Shown: positions 33,989-43,236 of the stretch, one piece after another
Position numbering within the stretch: position 1 is the stretch's first letter
Layout: every line of letters starts with the position of its first letter
Source of the DNA: Sandaracinaceae bacterium
GTDB lineage: Bacteria > Myxococcota_A > Polyangia > Polyangiales > Sandaracinaceae
Assembly: GCA_040218145.1 (NCBI GenBank)
Contig: JAVJQK010000096.1
Span: forward strand, 62,001-126,000
Length of the DNA stretch: 64,000 nucleotides
Direction of reading: 5' to 3'
The notes under the pieces: model-generated
The model's input: the letters and a program-made list of their open reading frames with translations, nothing else
Databases searched by the model: none
What the model was told of the DNA's origin: nothing
Program-made: the position numbers and the translations under genes

Positions 33989-35119
33989 TCAGCGGGCGGG
34001 CAGGCCGAGGAACCGCTCCGGCTCCTGCGCGAGGCGTCGATAGAGCTGCGCCGCGATGAGGCGGTGCGCGGCGACCGTGGGGTGATCGTCGTCCTCGAGG
34101 ATCGCGTCGGCGCCCAGGTGGGTGGCGAGCGCCTCGGTCGGGTCGACGCAGACGAGCTCGAGGCGCGCGCAGATCGCCATCACCTCGCGCGTGGGCTGCC
34201 CGACGTCGATCCGCTCTCCGGGTTGCAGATCGAAGCGACTCCACCGTCGTGTGTCTTCGGGATCGGGAAAGCGCAGCTCCCGCGTGAGCGTCGAGAGCGT
34301 GGGCACGAGGACGACGGCGAGCTCGAAGTCGTGCTCGCGCGAGAGCTCTCCGAGCTGGCGGAGCGTCTCCTCCAGCACCTGGTAGGCGAGGCGAAACGTC
34401 GGCGGCACCGGCGTGATGTATCCGGCGAACTCGCCGCCCACGTAGTCGTTCATGGGGATCCCGTGCTCCTCCGCGGGCGCGGGGCTGAACGGGGTCCCCG
34501 CCGAGTGGGCGAGGAAGCGGAGGAACAGCAGGTGGCCGAGAGCGGAGTGCCGGCGGATCCAGCCGGCGTGCGGCCACCGAGCCCCCCTCACCTGCGTCAG
34601 GTTGTGCTGGAGATCGTTCGCCATGAACAACCCCAGCACCACGACGTCCGGCTCGAGGACGAGCAGCCGGTCGCGCAACAGGCGCAGCTCCCCGACCGTC
34701 GTGAGCCCCGGGACTCCGGTGTTGATCACCTCGACGCGTCCGCCGCCGTCGTGGATGCGACGGAACTGGAGTGGGAACGCGTTGCGGGCGCCGACGCCGG
34801 AGCCCGCCGTGCCCGAGTCCCCGACGAACAGCATCCGCCAGGTGTCCTCGGGCTTGTTCACCTCGTGCTCGAACTGATGCGGCGCGAAGCGCCCGCCCGG
34901 CACGAGCGGCGGCCCGTAGATCCAGCTCTCGGCCTCGACGTCGCCGTAGGTGTCGTCGAACTCCACGGCGAGCCGCTCTTGCTGTCCTTCGTAGCCGAAG
35001 AGCCGTAGCGCGACCTCGGCCACCAGCAGCGCGACCGCGGTGGACGCGAGGACGAGGCCAACCTTGCCGCCCACGATCGAGCGGGATGGGAAACACGTCA
35101 CGACCGTGAGTCGCGGCAC
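33989..35119 (-). CDS. Membrane-anchored SGNH/GDSL-type hydrolase
   Basis: 376 residues. An N-terminal helix (VGLVLASTAVALLVAEVAL) anchors it in the membrane. SGNH blocks: block I MLFVGDSGTAGSG with the nucleophile Ser, block III-like GLFMANDLQHN, and the C-terminal DDDHPTVAAHRLIA carrying the D-x-x-H pair. Likely an esterase or acyl-transfer-modifying enzyme on envelope polysaccharide or lipid. The divergent region to 35356 is 236 bp. Confidence 0.85.
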   Translation of the reverse strand: MPRLTVVTCFPSRSIVGGKVGLVLASTAVALLVAEVALRLFGYEGQQERLAVEFDDTYGDVEAESWIYGPPLVPGGRFAPHQFEHEVNKPEDTWRMLFVGDSGTAGSGVGARNAFPLQFRRIHDGGGRVEVINTGVPGLTTVGELRLLRDRLLVLEPDVVVLGLFMANDLQHNLTQVRGARWPHAGWIRRHSALGHLLFLRFLAHSAGTPFSPAPAEEHGIPMNDYVGGEFAGYITPVPPTFRLAYQVLEETLRQLGELSREHDFELAVVLVPTLSTLTRELRFPDPEDTRRWSRFDLQPGERIDVGQPTREVMAICARLELVCVDPTEALATHLGADAILEDDDHPTVAAHRLIAAQLYRRLAQEPERFLGLPAR

Positions 35120-35355
35120 GACGCCAAGCTGCTTAAACTGAGCGCGCTCCGCGGCGCCTGCGGGCCGGGCGCCGAACGAGGGGACGGTTGGGCACGCGCT
35201 CCCGGCCTACCCGAGCGCTCCCATGCGGGCTCCGCCCCGCAGGAGAGCGCGCCACGACGTCACGCCGCCGTCCCGGGTCTGTACGCCGGTTGCGCCTGCG
35301 AGCCAGGCGCAGCCCCGCGTCCCCGTCGGCGTGCTTCGTGCTGTGAGGCTGACTC

Positions 35356-36357
35356 ATGGTGACGGCGACGGAGCAGTCGGGCTGGGTTCGGGCGGCGGCG
35401 ATCACGGCCCTGCTCGCCGGTGGGTGCGCGCAGCTCGAGCACACCCGCGCCGCGGACGACGACGCGGCGACGGCGTCGGACGCAGAGCTGGACGGAGGCC
35501 GCGACGGCGACGGAGGGGCCTGGCCAGAGGACGATGGAGGCGTCGAGCCCGGCTCCGATCTGGACGGCGGGGTGGCAGAGGACGCGGCGCAGCCAGACGC
35601 GGGATCGGCGCAGGACGCAGGCCTCAGCCCGACCTGTCCCAGCTACCGCTTCCGACACCTCCAGGCCTCGATGCAGCGGAGCGACTCGGTCGCGCAGCGG
35701 CGCGCATCGATCGACGCCGCCTTCGACGCCGGCGCGCACACCATCAGCTGGACGGAGATCCAGAACATCGAGGCCGTGCGGCGCATCGACGGCCGTCGCG
35801 GCTGGGCGACCTTCTGGCCTTCGGGGCGCGCCGAGGTGTTGGCGCGGAACGCGGTCCCGATCTCGTGGCGCACCGACACGTTCGAGCTCCAGCGCGGTCG
35901 GACCTGGCAGGCGTCGTCTGGCATGGCAGGGGTCTCGCCGTCTCGCTGGGTGACCCGCGTCTGGCTTCGACATCGCGCGAGCGGTCGGATCCAGTCGCGA
36001 CTCGCGCACCACTCGGTGTCGGGCGTGGATGGAGCGGCCAAGCCGCCGATCGAGTGGCGCCGGATGGTGCACGCGCAGAACATCGCGAAGTTCCGGGAGG
36101 TGATGCGCATCGGCAGCGTGCCCGTCATCGGCTCGGCCGACTTCAACACCACCCGTCTTCGGAGCCTGCTCGGGCCGAGCTTCCTCTACGACGTCCCGTC
36201 CAGCGGTGGCTCCCACGGGCGGCGTCTGATCGACTGGATCGTGCGCCGCCCGCATCCGGAGCTCCGACGGACCGGCGTGCGTTTCATGACCCTCGGCACC
36301 AGCGACCACCGCGGCGTCCGCGCGGCCTACGCCTACACACCCCCGTGTGGCGGCTGA
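35356..36357 (+). CDS. Endonuclease/exonuclease/phosphatase-fold lipoprotein
   Basis: 333 residues. Hydrophobic N-terminus with lipobox AGGC, then a long D/G/A-rich linker. The catalytic part resembles the EEP superfamily: ISWTEIQ (Mg-binding Glu), VPVIGSADFN (D-x-N) and the terminal TSDHRGV (SDH). Catalytic-position Asp, Asn and His all appear present. Probably a surface nuclease or phosphodiesterase. Confidence 0.8.
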   Translation: MVTATEQSGWVRAAAITALLAGGCAQLEHTRAADDDAATASDAELDGGRDGDGGAWPEDDGGVEPGSDLDGGVAEDAAQPDAGSAQDAGLSPTCPSYRFRHLQASMQRSDSVAQRRASIDAAFDAGAHTISWTEIQNIEAVRRIDGRRGWATFWPSGRAEVLARNAVPISWRTDTFELQRGRTWQASSGMAGVSPSRWVTRVWLRHRASGRIQSRLAHHSVSGVDGAAKPPIEWRRMVHAQNIAKFREVMRIGSVPVIGSADFNTTRLRSLLGPSFLYDVPSSGGSHGRRLIDWIVRRPHPELRRTGVRFMTLGTSDHRGVRAAYAYTPPCGG

Positions 36358-36424
36358 AGCCAGCTCGATGCGAAACCGCCGCAGCTCGCCGAACCGGGCG
36401 CAGCGCGACCCTCAAAAGTGTCGC

Positions 36425-36452
36425 TTGAACACAAAATCATCAGCGCTACCGT
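36425..36452 (+). promoter_or_regulatory. Sigma-70-like promoter of the PARG gene
   Basis: TTGAAC (36425-36430), 16-nt spacer with an AT-rich core, TACCGT (36447-36452), 6 nt to the ATG at 36459. It predicts a leaderless transcript. Confidence 0.58.
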
Positions 36453-36458
36453 GGACGC

Positions 36459-37316
36459 ATGCCTGGACGCCGACTTCTCGACGAGGGCCACCCGCGCCTC
36501 GCGCGCTACGACCGTCGCGATCAGGTGCGCCGACGCGCGGTGCTGCGCGAGACCGTCGCCGCGCTCGAAGCGGCGGACGGCCGCTACCACGCGCTCGCCG
36601 AGACGAACCTCGCGCGCTGGCGCGCCGCCGCGACCTCCCCCGAGTCGACCGGCGAAGTGCGCGTGCTCGAGGACGACTGGGGCGCGGCGACGCACGCGCT
36701 GACCCGCCATCACGGGCGCTGCTTCGCGGTCCTCAACATGGCGAACGCCCATCACCCGGGCGGCGCGTACGTCGAGGGCACCGCGGCGCAGGAGGAGAAC
36801 ATGTTCCGCCGCACGGACTGCCACTTCACCATCGACGACGACGAGATGGATCCGGAGACGGAGCGCTACCGCCCGGCCACCACGGCGCTCCTCCGCGGCG
36901 TTGCGGGCGCCGTCTACCTCGACACCGCGCGCCCCCGCGTGTGCGTCCGTGGCCCCGAGGATCGTGCGGCGGACGACCTCGGCTACCCGTGGCTCGCCGA
37001 CGACGAGGTGTTCCCGTTCTTCGAGCTCCGCGCCGCCGCGCAGGACTGCCGGGCCAAGAACTTCGACGAGGACGAGGCGCGCCGCCGCATCGCCGCCCAG
37101 CTCGACACCCTCGTCGCGGCGGAGCAACGCTACGCCGTCCTCTCCGCGTTCGGCTGCGGCGCGTTCCAGAACCCCACCCGGAAGGTCGCGCGCCTCTACC
37201 GGGAAGAGATCGACCAACGCCGCGACGACTTCGCGCTGATCGCGTTCGCGATCTTCCACCCCGGATACGGGCTCGACAACCGCCCCCCCTTCGCCGAGGC
37301 CTTCGGCGGCGGGTGA
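36459..37316 (+). CDS. Microbial-type poly(ADP-ribose) glycohydrolase (TIGR02452)
   Basis: 285 residues. The ADP-ribose-binding macro-like core is clear: CFAVLNMANAHHPGGAYVEG then AAQEENMFRRT. The catalytic QEE (111-113) and the preceding Gly-rich loop (101-107) are the bacterial PARG signature, though the usual GGG is PGGAY here. Later VLSAFGCGAFQNP supports the TIGR02452/DUF2263 family. It removes ADP-ribose from proteins or nucleic acids in the cytosol. No PARP or ART toxin is adjacent. Confidence 0.92.
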   Translation: MPGRRLLDEGHPRLARYDRRDQVRRRAVLRETVAALEAADGRYHALAETNLARWRAAATSPESTGEVRVLEDDWGAATHALTRHHGRCFAVLNMANAHHPGGAYVEGTAAQEENMFRRTDCHFTIDDDEMDPETERYRPATTALLRGVAGAVYLDTARPRVCVRGPEDRAADDLGYPWLADDEVFPFFELRAAAQDCRAKNFDEDEARRRIAAQLDTLVAAEQRYAVLSAFGCGAFQNPTRKVARLYREEIDQRRDDFALIAFAIFHPGYGLDNRPPFAEAFGGG

Positions 37317-37390
37317 CGCCGAGCACGACCTCGGGGCGCAGCACCTCGACGGACGTGGACGAGACCGTGGGGGCTCGCCATGCTCTGCCG

Positions 37391-37915
37391 ATGCCAGTGC
37401 CGATCGGTAGCGCGCACAGTGCCCACGCCACAGCGGAGATCGCGGGCGCCTACCGATGCGCGCACTGCGAGCGAGAGTTCGTCGCGCACGCGTTCGGGGA
37501 GAGCAGTGGGGAGTCCTTCAGCCCGCTCTTCCTGCGCGAGGAGGGGGCCGCGAACGCCGCGGTCGCGAACGCGCGCGAGCACGCCCAGGCCGACGCCCAC
37601 GAGAACGTCCTCATCGCCCCGTGCCCTCGATGCGGTCTCCGACAGCCGCGCGTCGCGCTGCGCTTCTGGGGGTTCTGGGGCTTCGTCACCGCGCTCCCCG
37701 TGCTCGCCATCCCGTTCATCGGGGGCTTCGCGTGGCTGGTCTACGGCGGCTGGCAGGCCGGCCTCGTGGCGTTGTTCTTCACGTCCTTGGCCGCGTTCGC
37801 ACTTCGAGCTGCCCACCAGAAGTGGACACAGGGTTGGAGGGTCGTGAGGTTCGAGCCAGCCGTGACGAGCCGCGCTCAGCCCGCCAGCGCGGGAGCCACC
37901 CGGCGGCCGAGGTGA
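37391..37915 (+). CDS. Zinc-ribbon membrane protein
   Basis: 174 residues from ATG 37391. CAHC and CPRC (about 50 residues apart) form a candidate zinc ribbon, followed by two hydrophobic helices (FWGFVTALPVLAIPFIGGF and AGLVALFFTSLAAFAL) and a basic tail. No family name known to me. Confidence 0.62.
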   Translation: MPVPIGSAHSAHATAEIAGAYRCAHCEREFVAHAFGESSGESFSPLFLREEGAANAAVANAREHAQADAHENVLIAPCPRCGLRQPRVALRFWGFWGFVTALPVLAIPFIGGFAWLVYGGWQAGLVALFFTSLAAFALRAAHQKWTQGWRVVRFEPAVTSRAQPASAGATRRPR

Positions 37916-38234
37916 TGGTGAAGCGCCGTCCGGGATCCCATGGCCGCCTGCTCCGCTCTCGCGACATCGCGCAGCGCCTCCCGTAACGGAGCGCATGGGG
38001 TGGCCGTCGGGGCGCGGCGAGTCGGGGACTGCACGCATGACGCGGGGATAGGACGCATGAACGCCCTCTCCAACATTGTCAGAGTACACGTTCTGCGAAA
38101 CCGACAGGGCTGAGGCGCGCCGACAGGCCAGCAGATGAGGGGCTTCCGCCGCTGGCGCCTGGTCTCCTCGTCGCTCGGACCCAGGTCGATCCGAAGGGCG
38201 GACGCGCCAGGGCGGCCATGGTAGTAGAGCCGCG
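37916..38234. other. Intergenic, 319 bp, containing a dispersed repeat
   Basis: Holds copy 2 of repeat family 2 at 38048-38099. A TAGTAG/TAGAGC stretch 6-13 nt before the next ATG may be its -10. No gene seen. Confidence 0.5.
38048..38099 (+). repeat. Dispersed repeat family 2, copy 2
   Basis: Inverted copy of 1231-1282, 8 mismatches in 52 nt. Reads L-S-E-Y-T-F-C-E-T then runs to a stop after 11 further codons (about 20 residues from the Leu), consistent with a truncated 5' gene end. Confidence 0.8.
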
Positions 38235-39092
38235 ATGACTGGGAAGATTCAGAAGGTCGCGGTGCTCGGCGCCGGAACGATGGGGCACGGCGTGGCGCAG
38301 GTGTGCGCGATGGCCGGCATGGACGTGTGGCTGCGGGACCTGAACGACGAGGTCCTCGCGCGCGGCGTCTCGGGCATCGAGAAGTCGCTCGCGAAGCTCG
38401 CCGAGAAGGGGAAGATCTCCGAGACGGATCGCGACGCCGCGCGTGGCCGCGTCCAGACCACGACCGATCTGAAGCAGGCCGTCGCCGAGGCGGACCTGGT
38501 CGTCGAGGCCATCCCGGAGAAGATGGCGCTGAAGCTCGAGACCTTCGCCGCGCTCGGCGAGCACGCGCCGAAGCACGCCATCCTCGGCACCAACACGTCG
38601 TCGCTGAGCGTCACCGAGATCGCCGGGGCGAGCGGGGATCCGGGGCGCGTGGTGGGCTTGCACTTCTTCAACCCGGTGCCGCTCATGAAGCTGCTCGAGA
38701 TCGTGCGCGGGCTGTCGACCAGCGACGGGAGCGTCGAGACCGCGCGCGCCTTCGCGGACACGATCGGCAAGGAGCCGATCGTGGTGAAGGACTTCCCGGG
38801 CTTCGCCACGAGCCGGCTCGGGGTGATCCTCGGTGTCGAGGCCATCCGCATGCTCGAGAGCGGAGTGGCGAGCGCGGAGGACATCGACAAGGCGATGGAG
38901 CTCGGATACCGCCACCCCATGGGCCCGCTGAAGCTGGGCGACCTGGTCGGGCTCGACGTGCGCCTCGCGATCCTGGAGCACCTGCACAAGGAGCTGGGTG
39001 AGCAGTTCCGGCCGCCCGCGCTGCTGCGGCAGATGGTGCGCGCAGGCAAGCTCGGGCGTAAGTCCGGCGAGGGCTTCTACAAATACACCTGA
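38235..39092 (+). CDS. 3-hydroxyacyl-CoA (3-hydroxybutyryl-CoA) dehydrogenase
   Basis: 285 residues, the usual length of the short bacterial Hbd/PaaH type. NAD-binding GAGTMGHG (12-19), catalytic-region VVGLHFFNPVPLM with the catalytic His, KDFPGFATSRL (normally PGF-I/V-x-NR) and GYRHPMGPLKLGDLVGLD. It oxidises or reduces 3-hydroxyacyl-CoA in butyrate, PHB or beta-oxidation metabolism. FATSR in place of FIVNR is a mild deviation at the Asn that normally contacts substrate. Confidence 0.93.
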   Translation: MTGKIQKVAVLGAGTMGHGVAQVCAMAGMDVWLRDLNDEVLARGVSGIEKSLAKLAEKGKISETDRDAARGRVQTTTDLKQAVAEADLVVEAIPEKMALKLETFAALGEHAPKHAILGTNTSSLSVTEIAGASGDPGRVVGLHFFNPVPLMKLLEIVRGLSTSDGSVETARAFADTIGKEPIVVKDFPGFATSRLGVILGVEAIRMLESGVASAEDIDKAMELGYRHPMGPLKLGDLVGLDVRLAILEHLHKELGEQFRPPALLRQMVRAGKLGRKSGEGFYKYT

Positions 39093-39250
39093 GCGGCTTC
39101 GCAACGGGTGCGCGCGGTTCGGTCCGCGAGCGTGTCGAATCGCCCCGATCGTGCGGCCGAGCGCGGGTTCTGCGCCATCTCGCCGGGGGCCCGGAGTTGG
39201 CACGAAGGCTGCGCTCGTACTCCTCGATGGCCCAGCGAGGAGGACCCCCC

Positions 39251-39922
39251 ATGGCAGCTCAGGACCACAACAACGATCACGCGAACGTCGTGGATCTCTA
39301 CGGCTCCGAGCGTAGCCGCGCGCGGCGGGACAGCTCCATCCGGCCCCGGGTCACCACCGTGGAGCCGGGCGATCTCTCGGGCACGAAGAACCAGAACCCG
39401 GAAGGGATGCCGCTGCGTGAGCTTGTCCTCGAGGACTGGCGCACGCACGACTCCGACCCGAGCCAGCTCGGCTTCTGGGCCCTCGCGGTGCACCGCTTCG
39501 GCAACTGGCGCATGGGCGTCGAGAACCCGAAGGTGCGCGCCGGCCTGAGCGCGGCGTACAAGGCGCTCTACCAGGGCGTGACCATCGCCACCGGGATCGA
39601 CCTGCCGTACTCCACGAAGATCGGGCGCCGCGTCCGCTTCTGGCACCACGGCGGCACGGTGATCTCGGCCCGCGCGGTCGGCGACGACGTCGTCTTCCGG
39701 CACAACACCACGGTCGGCGTCGCCAGGACGGACGCGCCCGTGAACGACAAGCCCGTGATCGGGAACCGCGTCGACGTCGGCGTCGGCGCCGCCATCCTCG
39801 GCCCCATCGAGGTCGCGGACGACAGCGCCATCGGCGCCAACGCGGTGGTGGTCAAGACGAACCTCCCGGGCGAGGTACTCGTCGGCATCCCGGCCCGCCC
39901 GCTGAAGAAGCAGCAGCGCTAG
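39251..39922 (+). CDS. Serine acetyltransferase-like hexapeptide-repeat protein
   Basis: 223 residues from ATG 39251. The N-terminal half has ELVLEDWRTHDSD and FWALAVHRFGNWRM, as in CysE-type acetyltransferases. The C-terminal half is a left-handed beta-helix (KIGRRVRFWHHGGTVIS, NTTVGV, GNRVDVGVGAAILGPI, IGANAVVVKTNLP). Acetyl-CoA-dependent O-acetylation of serine or a sugar; a precise substrate cannot be read. Not next to cysK. Confidence 0.8.
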   Translation: MAAQDHNNDHANVVDLYGSERSRARRDSSIRPRVTTVEPGDLSGTKNQNPEGMPLRELVLEDWRTHDSDPSQLGFWALAVHRFGNWRMGVENPKVRAGLSAAYKALYQGVTIATGIDLPYSTKIGRRVRFWHHGGTVISARAVGDDVVFRHNTTVGVARTDAPVNDKPVIGNRVDVGVGAAILGPIEVADDSAIGANAVVVKTNLPGEVLVGIPARPLKKQQR

Positions 39923-39956
39923 AGCCCCCGTCGCAGAACGGATCTACCCTCCGCTC

Positions 39957-40388
39957 ATGCGACGCTCACTCTTCGGCGCCTTCGGGCTGTCTCTCTTCCT
40001 CGTGGCCTGCGGCGCGGACGCGGAGGCGCTCCCCGCCGACGAGGCCCGCCAGCAGCTGACGGACCGCAACTGGATCGACGTGTGGCCGGAGTCCAAGGAC
40101 GAGCAGCTGCACGTCTACCGGTTCACGCCCTCGATGGGCGGCGGCGTCTTCCAGGACCGCACGGTGTTCCAGGGCAACTTCGAGCTGTTCCAGTTCGAGG
40201 CGTCGGGCGAGCAGATCCGCTTCCACTTCCCCGGCCCGGAGGAGCGCGTGACGACCGCCTACCGCATCGAGCCCGTCGATGGGCCGGCGCCCTTCACGCA
40301 CCGCCTCGTGCTCGAGGACGATCCGCGCGGCCCGGGCACGTACTACGGCTGGAACGAAGGCCAGACGGCCTCGCCGTTCCGTCAATGA
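39957..40388 (+). CDS. Hypothetical lipoprotein
   Basis: 143 residues. Lipobox FLVAC (Cys18). Mature domain beta-rich with FTPSMGGGVFQDRTVF and FQFEASGEQIRFHF, lipocalin-like in feel but unassigned. TACCCT at 39945-39950 precedes the ATG by 6 nt. Its stop overlaps the next start (ATGA). Confidence 0.72.
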   Translation: MRRSLFGAFGLSLFLVACGADAEALPADEARQQLTDRNWIDVWPESKDEQLHVYRFTPSMGGGVFQDRTVFQGNFELFQFEASGEQIRFHFPGPEERVTTAYRIEPVDGPAPFTHRLVLEDDPRGPGTYYGWNEGQTASPFRQ

Positions 40389-40720
40389 AATCCCTCCGCC
40401 TCGGCCCGGTCTGGGGGCTCATCGCGCTCGTCGCGCTCGGCGTGACCTGGACCCAGAACATCCAGTGGATGATGGCCAACCCGGGCGCGTCGCCCTGGAA
40501 GTTCGTCACCGACGGCTTCGTCAACCACGCCGCCGCGAGCCTCAGCTGGGACCTGCTGCTGCTCACCGCCGCGTGCATCGTCTTCATGGTCATCGAGGCC
40601 AGGAAGCACGGCGTGCGCTTCCTCTGGGCCTACATCGTGTTCGCCTTCGCGATCGCCATCTCCGTCACCTTCCCGCTCTTCCTCTGGGCGCGGGAGCGCG
40701 CGATGGCCAAGGTGACTTGA
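40385..40720 (+). CDS. DUF2834 membrane protein
   Basis: 111 residues with three helices. Motifs NIQWMMANPG, LLLLTAACIVFMVIEARKHG and the final FPLFLWARERAM fit DUF2834. Translationally coupled by ATGA to the lipoprotein before it. Confidence 0.88.
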   Translation: MKSLRLGPVWGLIALVALGVTWTQNIQWMMANPGASPWKFVTDGFVNHAAASLSWDLLLLTAACIVFMVIEARKHGVRFLWAYIVFAFAIAISVTFPLFLWARERAMAKVT

Positions 40721-40738
40721 ATCGTGTAGCGTCGAGCG

Positions 40739-42007
40739 ATGCGGCCTCCGCTCCCCACCGTCTGGCTCGTCGTGTGCGCGATCGCTTGTGCGCTCGGTGC
40801 GGGCTGGAGCCTCCTCGCGGCCGTGGCGTTCTCGGCCACCGAGGGGTTCACCGCGCCCGTCCCGTTCGCGGGGTTGCTGCTGATGCCGGTCGCGCTCGGT
40901 CTGTTGCGGCGCGAGGCGGCGGCGCGTTTCCTGGCTCTGTTCCTCCTGCCGTACCTCGCGCTGTGTGTCGTTCAGCGGTCCTTGCACGAGGTGGTGGTGG
41001 AGCCCGGCGCGTGGCGCTGGGCGCTCGCGGCGTGCGCGCTCGTGCCCGCGCTGGTCTGGGGCTGGCTCTGGACTCGCTCCGGGCGTCGCGTGTTCGGGGT
41101 GCTGCGCCGCGCCCAGCTCGAGCGGGCCGCGGACGGGGCGCCGCTCCTCGACGCCGGTAGGTGCTCCGTCCTGGCGGGAGGCGCGCACTGGCCTGGCTCG
41201 AGCGCGCACGTTCGCTGCCATCGGTGCGGGGGCGCCTTCGACTCGGGTGTGCTCGGAGAGTGCGCGAGCTGCGGAGACGCGATGCTGACCCGGCCCATCC
41301 TCCGCGTGCGCTCCCGCCCGGCCAACGTCGTCGCGGTGACCTGGGTGGCCGGCGCGCTCAGCCTGTACGTGCTCGGCCGGCTCGCGGGCGCCCTCTCAGC
41401 GTCGCTGCTCGACGGCCAGTTCGACACCGTCGCCTTCGTGGTCGGTGTCGGCATGGCGGGCGCGATCGCGTGGCCTGCGGCGCATCTCTGGCGCGGCGGG
41501 GTGCCGTCCGCGCGAGGGTGGCTCTCGACCGTGTTCGGGCTCGCCGCCGCGGCCTGCGCCACCTCCGTGATCGCGTCGTCGCGCATGGCCCTGATGCGCT
41601 TCGGCGACCCCGGCGAGCTGTTTCACTGGTTCTTCGTGCTGATGTGGACGGGCGCGCTCTTCCTGGTGCTCCACTGGCACATCCGGCGCGACCGCGTGAT
41701 GGCTCGCTGGATGGAGGTCGGATCGATCCCCCCCACCCGCTCGGAGCTGAAGGCGCGGGGCGGGACCCTCTCCTTCGACGAGCACGCTTCGGCCACCGGC
41801 ATCCCTGGAGCCGAGCTCGCGCTGGTGCATTCCCTGCCCGTCGAGGAGGATGTCCACGTGAGCTGGAGGGACCGGTCCTGGACCCTCGACGCCGAAGGGG
41901 CGTGCCCCGGCTGCGGATCGTGCGCTCTCGCGGACCTCCCGGCGGGCCGCTACTGCGGCCAGTGCGGGCACCTCGATCCGGCGGAGAAGCGCACCTACCG
42001 GGAGTAG
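40739..42007 (+). CDS. Multi-TM protein with two zinc-ribbon segments
   Basis: 422 residues. Three N-terminal helices, then a CHRC...CASC ribbon (about residues 160-182), four more helices, and a C-terminal CPGC...CGQC ribbon. A TAGCGT box 6 nt before the ATG supports the start. Possibly a stress or signal-responsive membrane protein; no family recognised. Confidence 0.7.
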   Translation: MRPPLPTVWLVVCAIACALGAGWSLLAAVAFSATEGFTAPVPFAGLLLMPVALGLLRREAAARFLALFLLPYLALCVVQRSLHEVVVEPGAWRWALAACALVPALVWGWLWTRSGRRVFGVLRRAQLERAADGAPLLDAGRCSVLAGGAHWPGSSAHVRCHRCGGAFDSGVLGECASCGDAMLTRPILRVRSRPANVVAVTWVAGALSLYVLGRLAGALSASLLDGQFDTVAFVVGVGMAGAIAWPAAHLWRGGVPSARGWLSTVFGLAAAACATSVIASSRMALMRFGDPGELFHWFFVLMWTGALFLVLHWHIRRDRVMARWMEVGSIPPTRSELKARGGTLSFDEHASATGIPGAELALVHSLPVEEDVHVSWRDRSWTLDAEGACPGCGSCALADLPAGRYCGQCGHLDPAEKRTYRE

Positions 42008-42028
42008 CCCAACCCGCGGTCCCGCGCG

Positions 42029-42340
42029 TCAGCCCTCGGTCTGCTCGACCGCCGCGAGCCGGCCGGTGCGGGACACCCACCAGTCGAAGAGGAGCGTGCC
42101 GAGGGGTGGGAACGCGGCGGCGACTCCGAGGGCGGTGACGCCGAGGCCCCAGCGGAAGCGCATCGCCGCCGCGAGCGTGATGGGCACGTAGGCCAGGAAG
42201 GCCGCGCCGTGCAGCGCGCCGAAGATGCGCACGCCGAGCGGGTCGCCGCTGATGACGTACTTGAAGAGCATGCCGATCAGCAGGCCCACCCAGGTGAAGG
42301 CCTCGAAGACGGCGATGGCGCGAAACGCGAGGGCGAGCAT
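42029..42340 (-). CDS. DUF3817 membrane protein
   Basis: 103 residues from ATG 42340. Three helices with FEAFTWVGLLIGMLFKYV and GALHGAAFLAYV, the DUF3817 signature. Divergent from arsM with 92 bp between the starts. Confidence 0.88.
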   Translation of the reverse strand: MLALAFRAIAVFEAFTWVGLLIGMLFKYVISGDPLGVRIFGALHGAAFLAYVPITLAAAMRFRWGLGVTALGVAAAFPPLGTLLFDWWVSRTGRLAAVEQTEG

Positions 42341-42432
42341 GTCGCCGGGAGCATGGCGCGCAGAAAGTCTGCGTCCATCCCGCGGGTACCCCGTCTGCCC
42401 ATGTGAAGCCATTCTCCGAAAGAGAGGGAAAC

Positions 42433-43236
42433 ATGAAGCAGGAAGAAGTCAGGAAGACGGTTCGAGACCACTACGCCGAGGTGGCGCGCACGGACGGCGC
42501 GGTCGGCTGCGCGCCGGGGTGCTGCGCGCCGGGGGCGCAGAGCTCCCTCGCGCTCGGCTACAGCGAGGCGGATCTCTCCGCCGTGCCCGAGGGCGCCAAC
42601 ATGGGGCTCGGCTGCGGCAACCCGCAGGCCATCGCGCAGCTCCAGGCGGGGGAGACGGTGGTCGACCTCGGGAGCGGCGGCGGCTTCGATTGCTTCCTCG
42701 CCGCGCGGCAGGTGGGCGAGGAGGGCCGGGTCATCGGCGTCGACATGACGAGCGAGATGATCGAGAAGGCGCGGAAGAACGCCGCGAAGCTCGACGCGAA
42801 GAACGTCGAGTTCCGGCTCGGCGAGATCGAGTCGCTGCCCCTCCCCGACGGGACGGCGGACGTGATCCTGTCCAACTGCGTCATCAACCTGTCGCCCGAC
42901 AAGGAGCGGGTGTTCGCGGAGGCGTTCCGCGTGCTCGCGCCGGGCGGACGGCTGGCCATCTCCGACGTGGTCGCCCTGAAGCCCATCCCCGAGGCGCTGA
43001 TGGACCAGGCGATCGCGCTGAGCGGCTGCGTGTCCGGGGCGGCCGACGTCGCCGAGGTGGAGCGCATGCTGAAGGCGGCTGGCTTCGAGGACGTGCGCGT
43101 CCGAGTCCGCCCGGAGAGCCGGGACTTCATCGCGGGCTGGCTCCCCGGCAGCGGCGCCGAAGAGTACGTCGCGTCCGCTACCCTCGAGGCCACCAAGCCA
43201 GATGGCGCCTGCTGCGCTCCCACCTGTTGCGCATGA
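42433..43236 (+). CDS. arsM: Arsenite S-adenosylmethionine methyltransferase
   Basis: 267 residues from ATG 42433, with an upstream AGAGAGGGA Shine-Dalgarno-like run. SAM motif VVDLGSGGGFDC and post-I IGVDMT. As(III)-binding cysteines at C61 (GLGCGNP), C149 (SNCVINL) and C199 (LSGCVSG) match the conserved ArsM set. Extra Cys-rich ends (CAPGCCAPG at 26-34 and CCAPTCCA at the terminus) suggest added metalloid capture. It methylates arsenite for detoxification. Its stop overlaps the start of the sigma factor gene. Confidence 0.95.
   Translation: MKQEEVRKTVRDHYAEVARTDGAVGCAPGCCAPGAQSSLALGYSEADLSAVPEGANMGLGCGNPQAIAQLQAGETVVDLGSGGGFDCFLAARQVGEEGRVIGVDMTSEMIEKARKNAAKLDAKNVEFRLGEIESLPLPDGTADVILSNCVINLSPDKERVFAEAFRVLAPGGRLAISDVVALKPIPEALMDQAIALSGCVSGAADVAEVERMLKAAGFEDVRVRVRPESRDFIAGWLPGSGAEEYVASATLEATKPDGACCAPTCCA

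Noticed and set aside
38079-39203. Minus ORF antisense to the 3-hydroxyacyl-CoA dehydrogenase
   Set aside because: Its residues are the reverse of a certain gene and carry no motif.
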